A stretch of 45,268 nt of DNA from an uncultured bacterium (GTDB taxonomy: Bacteria; Vulcanimicrobiota; CADAWZ01). Shown one piece after another: positions 17,248 through 26,314 of the stretch. The translations under genes and the position numbers were made by a program. Every line of letters begins with the position of its first letter. Positions within the stretch are counted from its first letter, which is position 1. Location of the stretch: positions 1 through 45,268 of the forward strand of contig CASEKF010000070.1 of assembly GCA_949288455.1 (NCBI GenBank), written 5' to 3'. Under the pieces are notes generated by a model. It searched no databases, was not told the DNA's origin, and worked only from the letters and a program-made list of their open reading frames with translations.

Positions 17248-17736
17248 GTGATTATACTCGGAATTGATCCCGGAACGGGGAGAACAGGCTTTGGATACGT
17301 TGAAACTCGTCCCGGCTCAAATCCGGCAATGCTTTCATGCGGCTGTATAACTACGCCGAAAGATGCCTCAAGAGCGCGTAGGCTTGAACTGCTTTTTCTT
17401 GCGCTTGACGAAAAATTATCTGAGCTGAGACCTGACGTTATGGCTATAGAACAGTTGTTTTTTAATAAAAACATAACTACCGCCATGAACGTGGGAGAAG
17501 CCAGAGGCGTTATTCTTCTTTCGGCCGCGTTGAACGCCGTGCCGGTCGCGGAGTATACTCCTTTACAGGTAAAGGAAGCTTTGTCAGGGTATGGAAGAGC
17601 TTCTAAAAGCGAAGTAAGGGAGATGGTTAAGGTTTATTTAAATATCGATAAAATAAAGGGGCCTGACGACGTAGCCGACGCTTTGGCGATAGCTCTGTGC
17701 CATTCGTTCGCGCTTCAATTGCAGGATTGTTTATGA
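17248..17736 (+). CDS. ruvC: Holliday junction resolvase RuvC
   Basis: 162 residues. The RNase H-like endonuclease cleaves Holliday junctions with RuvAB. Acidic active-site residues are visible: Asp in ILGIDPGT (residue 6), Glu in AIEQLFF (about 69), and the C-terminal Asp pair in GPDDVADALAIALCH. The start is GTG at 17248, giving the canonical N-terminus; there is no suitable ATG. ruvA starts inside its stop codon (ATGA). Confidence 0.95.
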   Translation: MIILGIDPGTGRTGFGYVETRPGSNPAMLSCGCITTPKDASRARRLELLFLALDEKLSELRPDVMAIEQLFFNKNITTAMNVGEARGVILLSAALNAVPVAEYTPLQVKEALSGYGRASKSEVREMVKVYLNIDKIKGPDDVADALAIALCHSFALQLQDCL

Positions 17737-18344
17737 TTTCTTATATTAAAGGTATATTAGGCGAAGTCGGAGAGGGGTTTGTAGTTATCGAAGCCGGGGG
17801 ATTGGGATACTTTCTCTCTACTCCGGCTTCAGGCGATTATAAAAAATTGAAGCCGGGAGACATGGCGACGTTTTATACGTCTTTTTGCTTGGGAGAAAAA
17901 AACGTCGAATTATCCGGATTTCTCTCTCGCGAAGAAAGAGATCTTTTTGTCGCGGTAAAATCAATTTCTTCTTTTGGCTCTAAATTGTCAATGACGATAT
18001 TATCATCCTTGACCGTTAAAGAATTCGCCGACGCAATAGTTAACGAAGATAAAAAGATTTTGAGGAGTATCCCCGGTTTGGGAGATAAAAAAGCGGATCG
18101 TCTCGCTCTTGAGTTGAGAAAAAATCGCGTAATTTTAGCTTTGGCTTCTCTTTCGGCGGAAGCTGAAGAAGATAGGCATGGCTCCGTAATTTTCGACGAG
18201 AACGCCGAAAACGCCGCGGCCGCTTTGGAAAGTTTCGGATGTTCCGGAGCGGAGGCTCGTAAAGCCGTTGAGAAAGCTCTTGCCGAACATGGACCTCTTG
18301 CTTTTGAAGAACTTTTCAGCAAGGCTTTAGAGGCGATAAAATGA
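17733..18344 (+). CDS. ruvA: Holliday junction DNA helicase subunit RuvA
   Basis: 203 residues. It binds four-way junctions and loads RuvB. The OB-fold domain begins with MISYIKGILGEVGEGFVVIEAGGLGY. The helix-hairpin-helix region includes ILRSIPGLGDKKADRLALELR, and the C-terminal RuvB-binding domain (about 150-203) includes AAALESFGCSGAEARKAVEKAL. The ATG at 17733 overlaps the ruvC stop by four bases and gives the standard N-terminus; a longer open frame upstream is rejected for this reason. Confidence 0.95.
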   Translation: MISYIKGILGEVGEGFVVIEAGGLGYFLSTPASGDYKKLKPGDMATFYTSFCLGEKNVELSGFLSREERDLFVAVKSISSFGSKLSMTILSSLTVKEFADAIVNEDKKILRSIPGLGDKKADRLALELRKNRVILALASLSAEAEEDRHGSVIFDENAENAAAALESFGCSGAEARKAVEKALAEHGPLAFEELFSKALEAIK

Positions 18345-19360
18345 AAATTGTCGGGAAACGCAAAAACGAATTGCTGTCTGACGGCGCTTTATCGGAAGAC
18401 GTTATGGGAGACGAGAGCGTTAGACCTATGTATTTAAAAGATTATATAGGTCAGGACAACGCGCGTGAAAATCTCAAGGTTTTTATAGAAGCGGCCAACA
18501 AACGGGAAGAACCTTTGGAACATATTCTTCTTTACGGCTCGGCCGGCTTGGGAAAAACGACTCTGGCCGCGATAATCGCAAGAGAAACCGGGCGCAGATT
18601 TAGAGTAACTTCAGGCCCCGCAATCGAAAGGCCGATAGATCTTGTCATAACTTTAAAAACGCTTTCCGAAGGCGACGTTTTGTTTATCGACGAGATTCAC
18701 AGACTTAGAAGGCCTATAGAAGAGATTCTTTATTCGGCTATGGAAGATTTTATGCTCGATCGGGTTATAAACAAAGGCATAGGATCCCGTCCGGTCAGAA
18801 TTCCGATACCAAAGTTTACTTTAATAGGAGCCACTACCAGAAGCGGAAATCTATCTTCGCCTTTGAGAGCCAGGTTCGGAATAATGTTGCCTCTTTCTTT
18901 TTATTCCGAAGAACAGTTGAAAGAGATAATCGTTCGTTCCGCAGGTATTCTTCGCGTGCGTATTACGGAAGAAGCCGCTTTTGAAATAGCCGTTCGATCG
19001 AGAGGCACTCCAAGAATAGCTAATAGACTTTTGAGAAGAGCCAGAGATTTTGCCGACGTTGAAAACGACGGTTTTATAGATATTCAAACGGCCGATTACG
19101 CGCTGTCATGCCTGGAAATAGATCGCTGCGGTTTAGATATGGTCGACAGAAATATTTTAACGGCTTTGGCGGTTAATTTTAAAGGGCGGCCGGTCGGTCT
19201 TGGCACGTTAGCCGCTTCCGTTTCCGAAGAGCCTGAAAATATAGAAGAGGTATATGAGCCGTATCTTTTAAAAATGGGATTTATCGAAAAGACAAATAAG
19301 GGACGAATGGCTACTTCCGCAGCTTACGATTATCTTTCTTTGAAAAAGCCGGAAACATGA
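18341..19360 (+). CDS. ruvB: Holliday junction branch migration ATPase RuvB
   Basis: 339 residues. AAA+ motor driving branch migration with RuvA. Walker A GSAGLGKTTLA, Walker B LFIDEIHRL, sensor 1 ATTRSG, arginine-finger region SPLRARFG, and the C-terminal winged-helix region ending TNKGRMAT are all present. Start overlaps the ruvA stop by four bases, so ruvCAB is translated as a coupled unit. Confidence 0.97.
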   Translation: MKIVGKRKNELLSDGALSEDVMGDESVRPMYLKDYIGQDNARENLKVFIEAANKREEPLEHILLYGSAGLGKTTLAAIIARETGRRFRVTSGPAIERPIDLVITLKTLSEGDVLFIDEIHRLRRPIEEILYSAMEDFMLDRVINKGIGSRPVRIPIPKFTLIGATTRSGNLSSPLRARFGIMLPLSFYSEEQLKEIIVRSAGILRVRITEEAAFEIAVRSRGTPRIANRLLRRARDFADVENDGFIDIQTADYALSCLEIDRCGLDMVDRNILTALAVNFKGRPVGLGTLAASVSEEPENIEEVYEPYLLKMGFIEKTNKGRMATSAAYDYLSLKKPET

Positions 19361-19755
19361 AATAAGGAATCGTATGAATCGTTTTCCGCTTTATTTTTGC
19401 CGCCTGACCGCGCCGACTCAATTCGTTAAATAGACAAATTGCAATTACCTTATGACCGCCTCTTGACTATTATAGAAAAAAAGTATAAAATAAACGGGAT
19501 AATTCGTAGGAATATGCGTGTCCTGAAGCCTTTCCCTTTTATTGGCGGTTTTCTTTTCCGCGGTGAAAATTGCGGTTTTGCAGGATGTAATTTTACTGCG
19601 TATTTATTTTTGCCTTTACGGTTTCAGCGCGATTATCGCTTTGCGACAGCTTCGCGTTATTTTTTCGATTCGGCATGATCTTTTGACAGCTCGGTTATTT
19701 TTCCGTCTGAGCCGTAGTAATTAAAATAATATTTTTCTGAAAGAGGATATTTATT
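19361..19755. other. Long leader region before rpmH, no gene supported
   Basis: 395 bases from ruvB to rpmH. A strong promoter sits at 19463-19491, leaving an untranslated leader of about 260 bases. Short frames at 19515-19678 and 19542-19724 lack recognisable products; the first has only a poorly spaced AGGA. No DnaA-box cluster is seen, so this is not an evident origin despite the adjacent rpmH-rnpA genes. Confidence 0.5.
19463..19491 (+). promoter_or_regulatory. Promoter upstream of rpmH
   Basis: TTGACT, 17 bases, TAAAAT: close to the sigma-70 consensus. It points at the rpmH-rnpA-yidD-yidC-jag genes. Confidence 0.7.
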
Positions 19756-19890
19756 ATGAAGAGAACTTTTCAGCCTAATAATTCAAAACGCAAGAAAACT
19801 CATGGCTTTTTAAAAAGAATGTCTACCTTAAGCGGCATTAACGTTATAAAAAGAAGAATGAAGAAGGGGAGAAAGCGTCTTACCGCGTAA
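19756..19890 (+). CDS. rpmH: Ribosomal protein bL34
   Basis: 44-residue, highly basic protein of the large ribosomal subunit: [18 protein letters not shown] at the start and a Lys/Arg-rich end ([13 protein letters not shown]). It is shorter than the cut-off of many ORF callers but is a complete L34 of normal size. ATG follows AGAGGA. Its stop overlaps the rnpA start (TAATG), the usual coupling of these two genes. Confidence 0.97.
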   Translation: MKRTFQPNNSKRKKTHGFLKRMSTLSGINVIKRRMKKGRKRLTA

Positions 19891-20243
19891 TGCCTCGTCT
19901 TCGCGTAATAAAAAGCTCGAGAGAATTTTCTTACATAATAAAAAATGGCTCAGGATTAAACAGTCCATTTTTTATTTTTTATTTTAAAAAAAGCGATAGA
20001 CCTTCGGAATTTGGCGTCTGCGCCGGTAAAAAACTCGGCGGAGCCGTCGTGAGAAATCGAGTTAAGCGAAGATTGAGAGAAATTTTAAGATTTTTTTCCC
20101 CTCGTTTAAATTTTTCCGGCTCATTGATTATAGTCGCCAGAAAGGCGGCCGTAAACGCTGATTTTTTAACTTTGAAAAAAACTTTTTTAGATTTAGCCGA
20201 TAAGCTGGGGATTATCAGCTCGTCGAGATGTGAGAATTTATAA
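19890..20243 (+). CDS. rnpA: Ribonuclease P protein component
   Basis: 117-residue basic protein that assists RNase P RNA in maturing tRNA 5' ends. The RNR motif is clear in GGAVVRNRVKRRLREILR, and the N-terminal RVIKSSREFSYIIKNG is typical. It overlaps rpmH by one base. Confidence 0.95.
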   Translation: MPRLRVIKSSREFSYIIKNGSGLNSPFFIFYFKKSDRPSEFGVCAGKKLGGAVVRNRVKRRLREILRFFSPRLNFSGSLIIVARKAAVNADFLTLKKTFLDLADKLGIISSSRCENL

Positions 20244-20599
20244 AATTGACCGGGCGAAGCGGTTATTTATTCCTTTCTCTTGGACAAGCCCGTAAACCCC
20301 GGCTTCAGCTATGGGAATCCAAGGACGGTTAAAATTAAATCCGCGCCGTAAATCATACGGAAAAACGCTATAATTCGGCTTTGGCGGAGTCGCGTAAATA
20401 ATTTGAGCTGCGCAAAGCCTCGAGAAAACGCGGGGCGGCGAGTAAAGCTAGATGCCTTCGCGCTTTAATCTCGGAAATGTCAAGACAGAGAATATTTATC
20501 GCGGTTAAGTTTTTCCGGTTGATATCTTTCCTCGTTTGTTTGCTTTTTCTTTGATAAGCCGTTTAATTTATGCCAGTTGTTATAAATCAGGAACTTTTA
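20244..20599. other. 356-bp gap between rnpA and yidD, no gene seen
   Basis: These genes usually abut or overlap, so the gap is unusual. It contains several short hairpins (for example CCGT/ACGG near 20350) and GC-rich stretches, but no open frame with a ribosome site. I find no RNase P RNA, tmRNA or SRP RNA signature. Confidence 0.45.
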
Positions 20600-20809
20600 A
20601 TGGCTGTTAAAATTTGCGTTTGGTTAATTGAATTTTATCAAAATGTCAAAAAAGGCTTTCCTCCCGTCTGCCGCTTTATTCCGAGCTGTTCCCAATATAC
20701 TAAGGAAGCCGTGATTAAGTACGGCGTGATAAAGGGAATTTTTAAAGGTTTTATGCGTATATGCAGATGTCATCCTTATAACGGCGGCGGTTACGATCCC
20801 TTAGACTGA
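20600..20809 (+). CDS. yidD: Membrane protein insertion efficiency factor YidD
   Basis: 69 residues, as usual for the family. The conserved core [22 protein letters not shown]...[16 protein letters not shown] is intact. The protein is membrane-associated through an N-terminal amphipathic helix and helps YidC-dependent insertion. The ATG at 20600 is chosen for AGGAA six bases upstream; an in-frame codon ten residues earlier lacks a site. yidC follows after 36 bases. Confidence 0.94.
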   Translation: MAVKICVWLIEFYQNVKKGFPPVCRFIPSCSQYTKEAVIKYGVIKGIFKGFMRICRCHPYNGGGYDPLD

Positions 20810-20845
20810 TTTGAGCTGAAGTCTCGGCTGGAATGGAGTTTTCTT

Positions 20846-21562
20846 TTGTTAGATTTTTTTAGCGGAATTATAATGTCTTTTATTAACTATCTTTTTGAGT
20901 TGACCGGCAATTACGGCTGGGCTTTGGTTTTGCTTGCCGTAGTGATAAAAATAGTTCTGTACGGTCCGACCAAGCAGCAGTTTGAATCGATGAAAAAACT
21001 TCAAGAGATTCAGCCCAGCATGCAAAAAATTCAGGAAAGATATAAAGACGATCAGGAAGCGGCAAGCAGAGAACTTATGAAGCTTTACAAAGAAAACGGA
21101 GTCAATCCTTTGGGCGGATGTTTGCCCATGGTAATTCAGCTCCCGATTTTGTGGATTATCTGGCATGTAATCATGAATTATCAGAGTATTTTTGAAAGCT
21201 CTTATTTTCTATGGCTCGGCTCGCCTCTGGCATATAAATATCCTGAATTTTTAGGCAAAAGCCTGGCCGGTCAGGACGCTCTCCTTATACTTATATACGG
21301 ATTCAGCATGTATTTGACTCAAAAAACGGCTTCGGTTTCTTCCGATCCTAAAACCGCCGGTCAGCAGAATTTTATGGGGCTTTTTATGACGGTATTTTTT
21401 ACTTTCATGATGTGGCAGTGGAAGATTCCATGCGCGCTGATTATATATTGGCTCGTATTTAATATTTTCAGCATAGTACAGCAAATACTTATAATGAACG
21501 CCAAGCCTCGGCCCAAATCGGAAACGTTGGAGAAAAAAACTGAAGTTGCCGCGGCAAATTAA
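20846..21562 (+). CDS. yidC: Membrane protein insertase YidC (short form)
   Basis: 238 residues. It lacks the large periplasmic domain of proteobacterial YidC and so resembles SpoIIIJ/Oxa1-size insertases. Core features: WALVLLAVVIKIVLYGP (Lys in place of the common groove Arg), the cytoplasmic hairpin IQPSMQKIQERYKDD, and NPLGGCLPMVIQLPILW, followed by three more membrane segments. Start is TTG with GGAG seven bases before; an alternative ATG lies nine codons downstream. It inserts membrane proteins alone or with Sec. Gene order yidD-yidC-jag supports the call. Confidence 0.94.
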   Translation: MLDFFSGIIMSFINYLFELTGNYGWALVLLAVVIKIVLYGPTKQQFESMKKLQEIQPSMQKIQERYKDDQEAASRELMKLYKENGVNPLGGCLPMVIQLPILWIIWHVIMNYQSIFESSYFLWLGSPLAYKYPEFLGKSLAGQDALLILIYGFSMYLTQKTASVSSDPKTAGQQNFMGLFMTVFFTFMMWQWKIPCALIIYWLVFNIFSIVQQILIMNAKPRPKSETLEKKTEVAAAN

Positions 21563-21605
21563 CCGTTATACGGTTTAAACATAAATAAAACGGAGGCTTT
21601 TATAT

Positions 21606-22235
21606 ATGAAAGTCCAAGAAGAATATGCCAGAACTGTTGAAGACGCAAAGAAAGCTGCTATAGAAAAATTGGGAGTGGACGAGAATGATCCAAGTCTGGA
21701 AATAGAAGTGATCGACGAAGGTTCCAAAGGCATTTTCGGCTGGGGAAATAAATTTGCCAGAGTCAGAGCTATCTTGAGGAACGACGCCGAGGACGTTATC
21801 GACGAAACTTTACATAGAATTCTTGCATATTTTGATTTAACCGGGCATGTCGAAAAAGAGCAGGACGGCGACATTTTAAGATTTAACGTCATAGGCGGAG
21901 ATATGGGGCTGCTTATAGGCAAAAGAGGTCAGACTCTTGATGCGCTGCAGTTTTTGCTCAGTTTGATTTATAACAAAAAAAGAAAAGATAAAGCTAAAAT
22001 TATTCTCGACGTGGAAGGATACAAGCAGCGCAGAGAAAGAACTTTGCGAGATCTTGCGATTAAATCGGCTGAAAAGGCTAAATATGAGAGGAAAAATATT
22101 TCTCTGGAGCCTATGACTCCCAACGAACGGAGAATAATACATATGGCTCTTCAGAACAATCCCGACGTAGCTACTTTTTCGCAAGGCGAAGAACCGTCAA
22201 GATATATAATTATAACTCCTAAAGATAAAGAATAA
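21606..22235 (+). CDS. khpB: RNA-binding protein Jag/KhpB
   Basis: 209 residues in three parts: N-terminal Jag-N domain (EYARTVEDAKKAAIEKLGV, GSKGIFGWG), a KH domain with IGKRGQTLDALQFL, and a C-terminal R3H domain with NERRIIHMAL. KhpB/Jag is an RNA chaperone linked to cell elongation and division in Gram-positive bacteria. ATG follows CGGAGG at good spacing, 43 bases after yidC. Confidence 0.93.
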   Translation: MKVQEEYARTVEDAKKAAIEKLGVDENDPSLEIEVIDEGSKGIFGWGNKFARVRAILRNDAEDVIDETLHRILAYFDLTGHVEKEQDGDILRFNVIGGDMGLLIGKRGQTLDALQFLLSLIYNKKRKDKAKIILDVEGYKQRRERTLRDLAIKSAEKAKYERKNISLEPMTPNERRIIHMALQNNPDVATFSQGEEPSRYIIITPKDKE

Positions 22236-22279
22236 ATTTTGTTTTGCCGCGCTGTAGATTATATGCTTATTTTACGGCG

Positions 22280-22336
22280 TTTTTTCGTTTTATAAGCGGC
22301 AGTTTTTTTAAAGCGACCGCGTATAAAACGAAAAAA
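22280..22336. repeat. Long inverted repeat downstream of khpB
   Basis: Perfect 15-base arms (TTTTTTCGTTTTATA and its complement) enclose a further GCGG/CCGC pair. It could end khpB transcripts or protect mRNA ends; a T-tract follows neither strand's hairpin cleanly. Confidence 0.6.
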
Positions 22337-22423
22337 TCTTTGCGCGGTTTAGCTCCGATTGTTGAAAATTTGTCCGTTTTATCTGAGAATAGAGGCGGAA
22401 AATAAGTCGGATAGTCTCTTTTG

Positions 22424-22446
22424 AGCCGTTTTAAACGGCTTTTTTA
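22424..22446 (+). terminator. Rho-independent terminator before mnmE
   Basis: AGCCGTTT/AAACGGCT stem followed by six T. It lies 65 bases before mnmE and probably separates the rpmH-khpB unit from mnmE-rsmG. Confidence 0.75.
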
Positions 22447-22510
22447 GTCTTAATTTAAGGCGTTCGCTCAATAGTTTGAGTTTTCGTCAATATTTTAAGG
22501 GTTTACAGAT

Positions 22511-23905
22511 ATGTGCGAATTGTATATTCATGACACAATAGCGGCTTTATCCACTCCTTATGGAGAGGGAGGCGTCTCGATTGTTCGAATAAGCGGGAAA
22601 GACGCCGTAAAAATAGCGGAACAAGTTTATTTAAGTCCTTCCGGCCGCAGAATCCGGTTTTCGCATTGCCATGCCGCGTTCGGATACGCGGTCGATCCAA
22701 ATAGCGGAACTAAGATAGACGAAGCTATTTTCCTGCCTATGCTGGCTCCTAAATCTTACACCAGAGAGGACGTAGTTGAAATTCAATGTCATGGCGGGAT
22801 GGTTGTCGTTTCGAAAATTTTGGATCTTATATTTTCCCTGGGAGCTCGTCAGGCTGCGCCAGGAGAGTTCACAAAACGGGCTTTTTTGAACGGAAGAATA
22901 GACCTTCTTCAGGCGGAAGCCGTTATGGACGTTATTAAAGCGAAAAGTTCCGAAATTTTGTCTTCGGCGATGGATAAGCTCGCGGGTAAGTATTCTTCTG
23001 AACTGGCCGTTTTTAAGGAAAAAATTCTTTCCTTAATCGCAAGTCTGGAAGCTCCTTTGGATTATCCTGACGAGGATTTATTTTCCTTTGATACGGAGAC
23101 TACGATCAGTTCTCTGTCCAGTTTGGCCGAAGAAGCTGAAAATATGCTGAAATCTGCTTCCGACGGAAAAATTCTTGAAGACGGATTAAAAGTTTCTCTT
23201 ATCGGCAAGCCTAACGTAGGCAAATCTTCGCTTCTAAATATGCTTCTGGGAGAGAATAGGGCTATCGTTACCGAAATCGCGGGCACCACCAGAGACGTAA
23301 TAGAAGAGTCATGCCTTATCGACGGCCTGCCGGTCAGGTTATGCGATACCGCGGGGATTCATGATACCGACGGTAAGATAGAAAAATTGGGCATAGAAAA
23401 AACTAAACGGGCCGTTGACGAATCGGATTTTCTTATGGTCGTTTTAGACTCCTCCGCCCCTTTTTCCAAAGAAGACGAGACTGTTATGGATATCGTTTTA
23501 AACAGCGGCAAAAATTTTATGGTTGCGCTTAATAAAAACGATCTGCCTGAAAAAATATCTTCCGCTTTTTTAGCTTCTAAATATTCTTGCGAGACTTTTA
23601 GCATATCGGCTAAAAGTTCTTACGGAAAACAAGAGTTGAGAACGGCTTTGGGACTTAGGCTGAAAACGGTTTTTAAAATTAATTTTTCTTCTTGTTTCTG
23701 GGCTTCTTCGCGTCATCGGGAAGCTTTGTCGTCGATATCGGCCGATCTGCGTTCCGCATTGGAAACGGTTAAGCAAGGTTATTCTCCGGATATGCCCGTT
23801 GTATTTCTGAGAGGGGCTTTGAACGCTCTCGAAGGATTGACGGGAGAAAATTACGACGAGGAGATTTTGGATAGAGTTTTCAGTAATTTTTGCGTAGGCA
23901 AATGA
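22511..23905 (+). CDS. mnmE: tRNA modification GTPase MnmE
   Basis: 464 residues. With MnmG it modifies U34 of certain tRNAs. N-terminal tetrahydrofolate-binding domain (DTIAALSTPYGEGGVSIVRISG), helical domain, then an inserted G domain with G1 GKPNVGKSS, G2 AGTTRDVIEE, G3 DTAGIHD, G4 NKND. The C-terminus is the family's essential CVGK. ATG at 22511; the ribosome site AAGG is weak. mnmG is not adjacent; rsmG follows instead. Confidence 0.97.
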   Translation: MCELYIHDTIAALSTPYGEGGVSIVRISGKDAVKIAEQVYLSPSGRRIRFSHCHAAFGYAVDPNSGTKIDEAIFLPMLAPKSYTREDVVEIQCHGGMVVVSKILDLIFSLGARQAAPGEFTKRAFLNGRIDLLQAEAVMDVIKAKSSEILSSAMDKLAGKYSSELAVFKEKILSLIASLEAPLDYPDEDLFSFDTETTISSLSSLAEEAENMLKSASDGKILEDGLKVSLIGKPNVGKSSLLNMLLGENRAIVTEIAGTTRDVIEESCLIDGLPVRLCDTAGIHDTDGKIEKLGIEKTKRAVDESDFLMVVLDSSAPFSKEDETVMDIVLNSGKNFMVALNKNDLPEKISSAFLASKYSCETFSISAKSSYGKQELRTALGLRLKTVFKINFSSCFWASSRHREALSSISADLRSALETVKQGYSPDMPVVFLRGALNALEGLTGENYDEEILDRVFSNFCVGK

Positions 23906-23926
23906 TACGGGAGGAGTTTGACGGAG

Positions 23927-24559
23927 ATGATAGAAAGGCTTGCGAAGAATCTTGACGATTACGGCGTGTCTTTAAGCTCTGCCGCTCTCGGCGGTTTTGA
24001 AAATTATCTTGATAAAATCATGTTTTTTAATAAATCCGCAGGTTTGACCGCTTACAAAACGGAAAATGAAATTATCGATTTTATGTTTCGAGATTCTTTA
24101 GCCGGAGGGCTCTGCAGAGAATTTTTAAGGGGAAGAATATGCGATTTCGGAACGGGAGGAGGCTTTCCGGGTCTGCCTCTTAAATTAGCCTTTCCGGAAT
24201 TAGACGTCACTCTTCTGGACGCTTCCCGAAAGAAATGCGATTTTCTTGCGCAGATGATTAAAACTTTAAAGATCGACGGCTGTAAAGTTTTATGCGTTCA
24301 TGGAGATGCATGTTTGGAAAAATTCGACGTTATTTTGTCCAGAGCTTGCAAAGAATTGCCCGAACTTATAAGCCTTACTTTTCCTCATCTGCATTCGGGA
24401 GGTTTTCTTGTCGCCTGGAAAGGCCCCTTATGGCGGAAAGAGTTAAAAGCAGCCGGAGCAAATTTAAAAAAGTACGGCGGAGAATTTGTTAAGAGCGCGC
24501 CGTATTCGATTAATGATATGCAAGCGGAAAGAGCGATTCTTATAATAAAAAAGAATTAG
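23927..24559 (+). CDS. rsmG: 16S rRNA (guanine527-N7)-methyltransferase RsmG (GidB)
   Basis: 210 residues. SAM-dependent methyltransferase acting on G527 of 16S rRNA. The SAM site is visible in ICDFGTGGGFPGLPLKLAFP followed by VTLLDASRKKCDFL; NKSAGLTAYK is the family's N-terminal motif. The start is uncertain: ATG at 23927 has GGAGG about ten bases upstream, while TTG at 23918 would add three residues but sits too close. It follows mnmE by about 20 bases. Confidence 0.92.
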   Translation: MIERLAKNLDDYGVSLSSAALGGFENYLDKIMFFNKSAGLTAYKTENEIIDFMFRDSLAGGLCREFLRGRICDFGTGGGFPGLPLKLAFPELDVTLLDASRKKCDFLAQMIKTLKIDGCKVLCVHGDACLEKFDVILSRACKELPELISLTFPHLHSGGFLVAWKGPLWRKELKAAGANLKKYGGEFVKSAPYSINDMQAERAILIIKKN

Positions 24560-24666
24560 TTTTTATCGTTTTTCATATAATATTTCAGCAAGGAATAACT
24601 TACCGTTTAGGCAGAATAGATACCATAATATATATTTTTTAGCATACCCGGCGGGAGATTTTAGTT

Positions 24667-26313
24667 ATGGGAGATATGTCTCTTTACAGAAAATGGCGTT
24701 CTCAGACTTTTCAGGATATAGTGAGTCAAAAGCATATAACCAGGACTTTAACCAACGTAGTTAATAATCCCAGGCTTTTGGCTCATGCTTATTTGTTCGC
24801 CGGTCCCAGAGGAACGGGAAAGACAAGTATGGCGAGAATATTCGCAAAGGCTTTGAATTGTCGGGGAAACGAGTCTGTTCCTCCTTGCAACGTTTGCGAT
24901 AATTGCGTATCGATAACCGAAGGAACTTCAATGGACGTGATGGAGATCGACGCGGCTTCTCATACTTCGGTAGAAATGGTACGAGAATATATTATTAATA
25001 AAGTAAATTTTGCGCCTGTAGACGGAAAGTATAAAATATATATTATAGACGAAGCGCATAAGTTATCCAATTCTTCTTTTAACGCTTTATTGAAAACTCT
25101 CGAGGAGCCTCCGGGACACGTCGTTTTTATTCTGGCGACTACGGACGCTAACGATTTGCCGCCCACTATTATTTCAAGATGTCAAAAATTTGATTTTCGC
25201 CGTATTTCTCACCAGGATATAGTCAGACGTCTCAGGCATATTTGCCAAGTCGAGGGATTTGCGGTTGCCGAGAGCGCTTTGAGCATCATAGCCTCTCTAT
25301 CTTCCGGCTCTCTTCGCGACGCTATCGTTCTTCTTGAACAGGCCGCTTCTTTTACTGACGGAGAAATTACCGCCTCCAATATATCTTCGCTTTTGGGATT
25401 ATCCGATCTTAGCGCGTTATTTTCGCTTAGTCAGCTGATAGCGGAAGGTAAAATTCAGGAGCTTCTGATTTTGGCGAACAGAATCATAGGAGAGGGAAAG
25501 GACATAATTCAGTTCGCTAAAGATATCGTAGAACACTATAGAAAAATTTTGTTGGTAAAGGTTATGTCCGACGCCAATAAAGTTTTAGATCTGCCGGACG
25601 AAACGTTTGAATCCTATAAGAAGGCGGCGGAGCTTTACGACTCGTCCGATATAATGCGCGTGACCGATATAATGAAAACGGCGTTCGAGTTATCAGCCGG
25701 CTTAAAGGATGCGTTTTGTCAGCGTCCTTTGTTTGAGATAGCCTTGATTAAGATGGCTATTCCTGAATCGGAGACTTCCATATCTTCTCTTTCCGCCAGA
25801 ATTGACAAGTTGGAAACGATAGTCGGGAATTTGCGCCGCCCCGTTTCGCAGGATTCCGACTCGTCTCAGACAGGCGCGGCGGTTGCCGTCGAAGCAGTTT
25901 CGGATACGGCTTCGGACGCAGGCTCGGACGCTTCGGAAAAAATGAAGATTAGAGATTTATGGCCAAAAATAATGCAGTCCATAAAAGCGGAAAAGATGTC
26001 TCTTCATGCTATTTTGGCGGATCCGAACGTCAACGCTTCTTTTAAGGATTCGGGAGAGATACTCATAAACGTAAAGCCGGGCTACTCTTTTCATAAAGAA
26101 CAAATAGATAAGAATAAAGAATTTCTTAAGAGTTTAATATGTAAAATAGTCGGCGAAAAAGTCCAGATTTCCACGGCTTTTGCGCCGCCGTCGAAAAGCA
26201 AAATTCCTTCAAAGGAACAGAATGCCGTTCAGGAGGATATGTATTCCATCCAGCACAAAGAACTTGTGGAAGAAGTGATGGGTATATTTCAAGGAACGAC
26301 GATACGCTTATAA
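24667..26313 (+). CDS. dnaX: DNA polymerase III subunit gamma/tau
   Basis: 548 residues. Clamp-loader ATPase: Walker A GPRGTGKTS, a four-Cys zinc module (CRGNESVPPCNVCDNC), Walker B IIDEAHKLS, sensor 1 LATTDAND, and the SRC motif ISRCQKFDF. Domain III and a linker from about residue 395 (Ser/Asp/Ala-rich) lead into a tau-like C-terminal domain (about 420-520). ATG with GGGAG upstream. The dnaX-ybaB-recR order is common. Confidence 0.95.
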   Translation: MGDMSLYRKWRSQTFQDIVSQKHITRTLTNVVNNPRLLAHAYLFAGPRGTGKTSMARIFAKALNCRGNESVPPCNVCDNCVSITEGTSMDVMEIDAASHTSVEMVREYIINKVNFAPVDGKYKIYIIDEAHKLSNSSFNALLKTLEEPPGHVVFILATTDANDLPPTIISRCQKFDFRRISHQDIVRRLRHICQVEGFAVAESALSIIASLSSGSLRDAIVLLEQAASFTDGEITASNISSLLGLSDLSALFSLSQLIAEGKIQELLILANRIIGEGKDIIQFAKDIVEHYRKILLVKVMSDANKVLDLPDETFESYKKAAELYDSSDIMRVTDIMKTAFELSAGLKDAFCQRPLFEIALIKMAIPESETSISSLSARIDKLETIVGNLRRPVSQDSDSSQTGAAVAVEAVSDTASDAGSDASEKMKIRDLWPKIMQSIKAEKMSLHAILADPNVNASFKDSGEILINVKPGYSFHKEQIDKNKEFLKSLICKIVGEKVQISTAFAPPSKSKIPSKEQNAVQEDMYSIQHKELVEEVMGIFQGTTIRL

Positions 26314-26314
26314 A

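Noticed and set aside
19515-19724. Small frames in the rpmH leader
   Set aside because: Two overlapping frames of 55-60 codons with poor start signals and no recognisable product.
19361-20600. Replication origin near rpmH-rnpA
   Set aside because: No dnaA or dnaN gene and no cluster of TTATCCACA-like boxes in the gaps.
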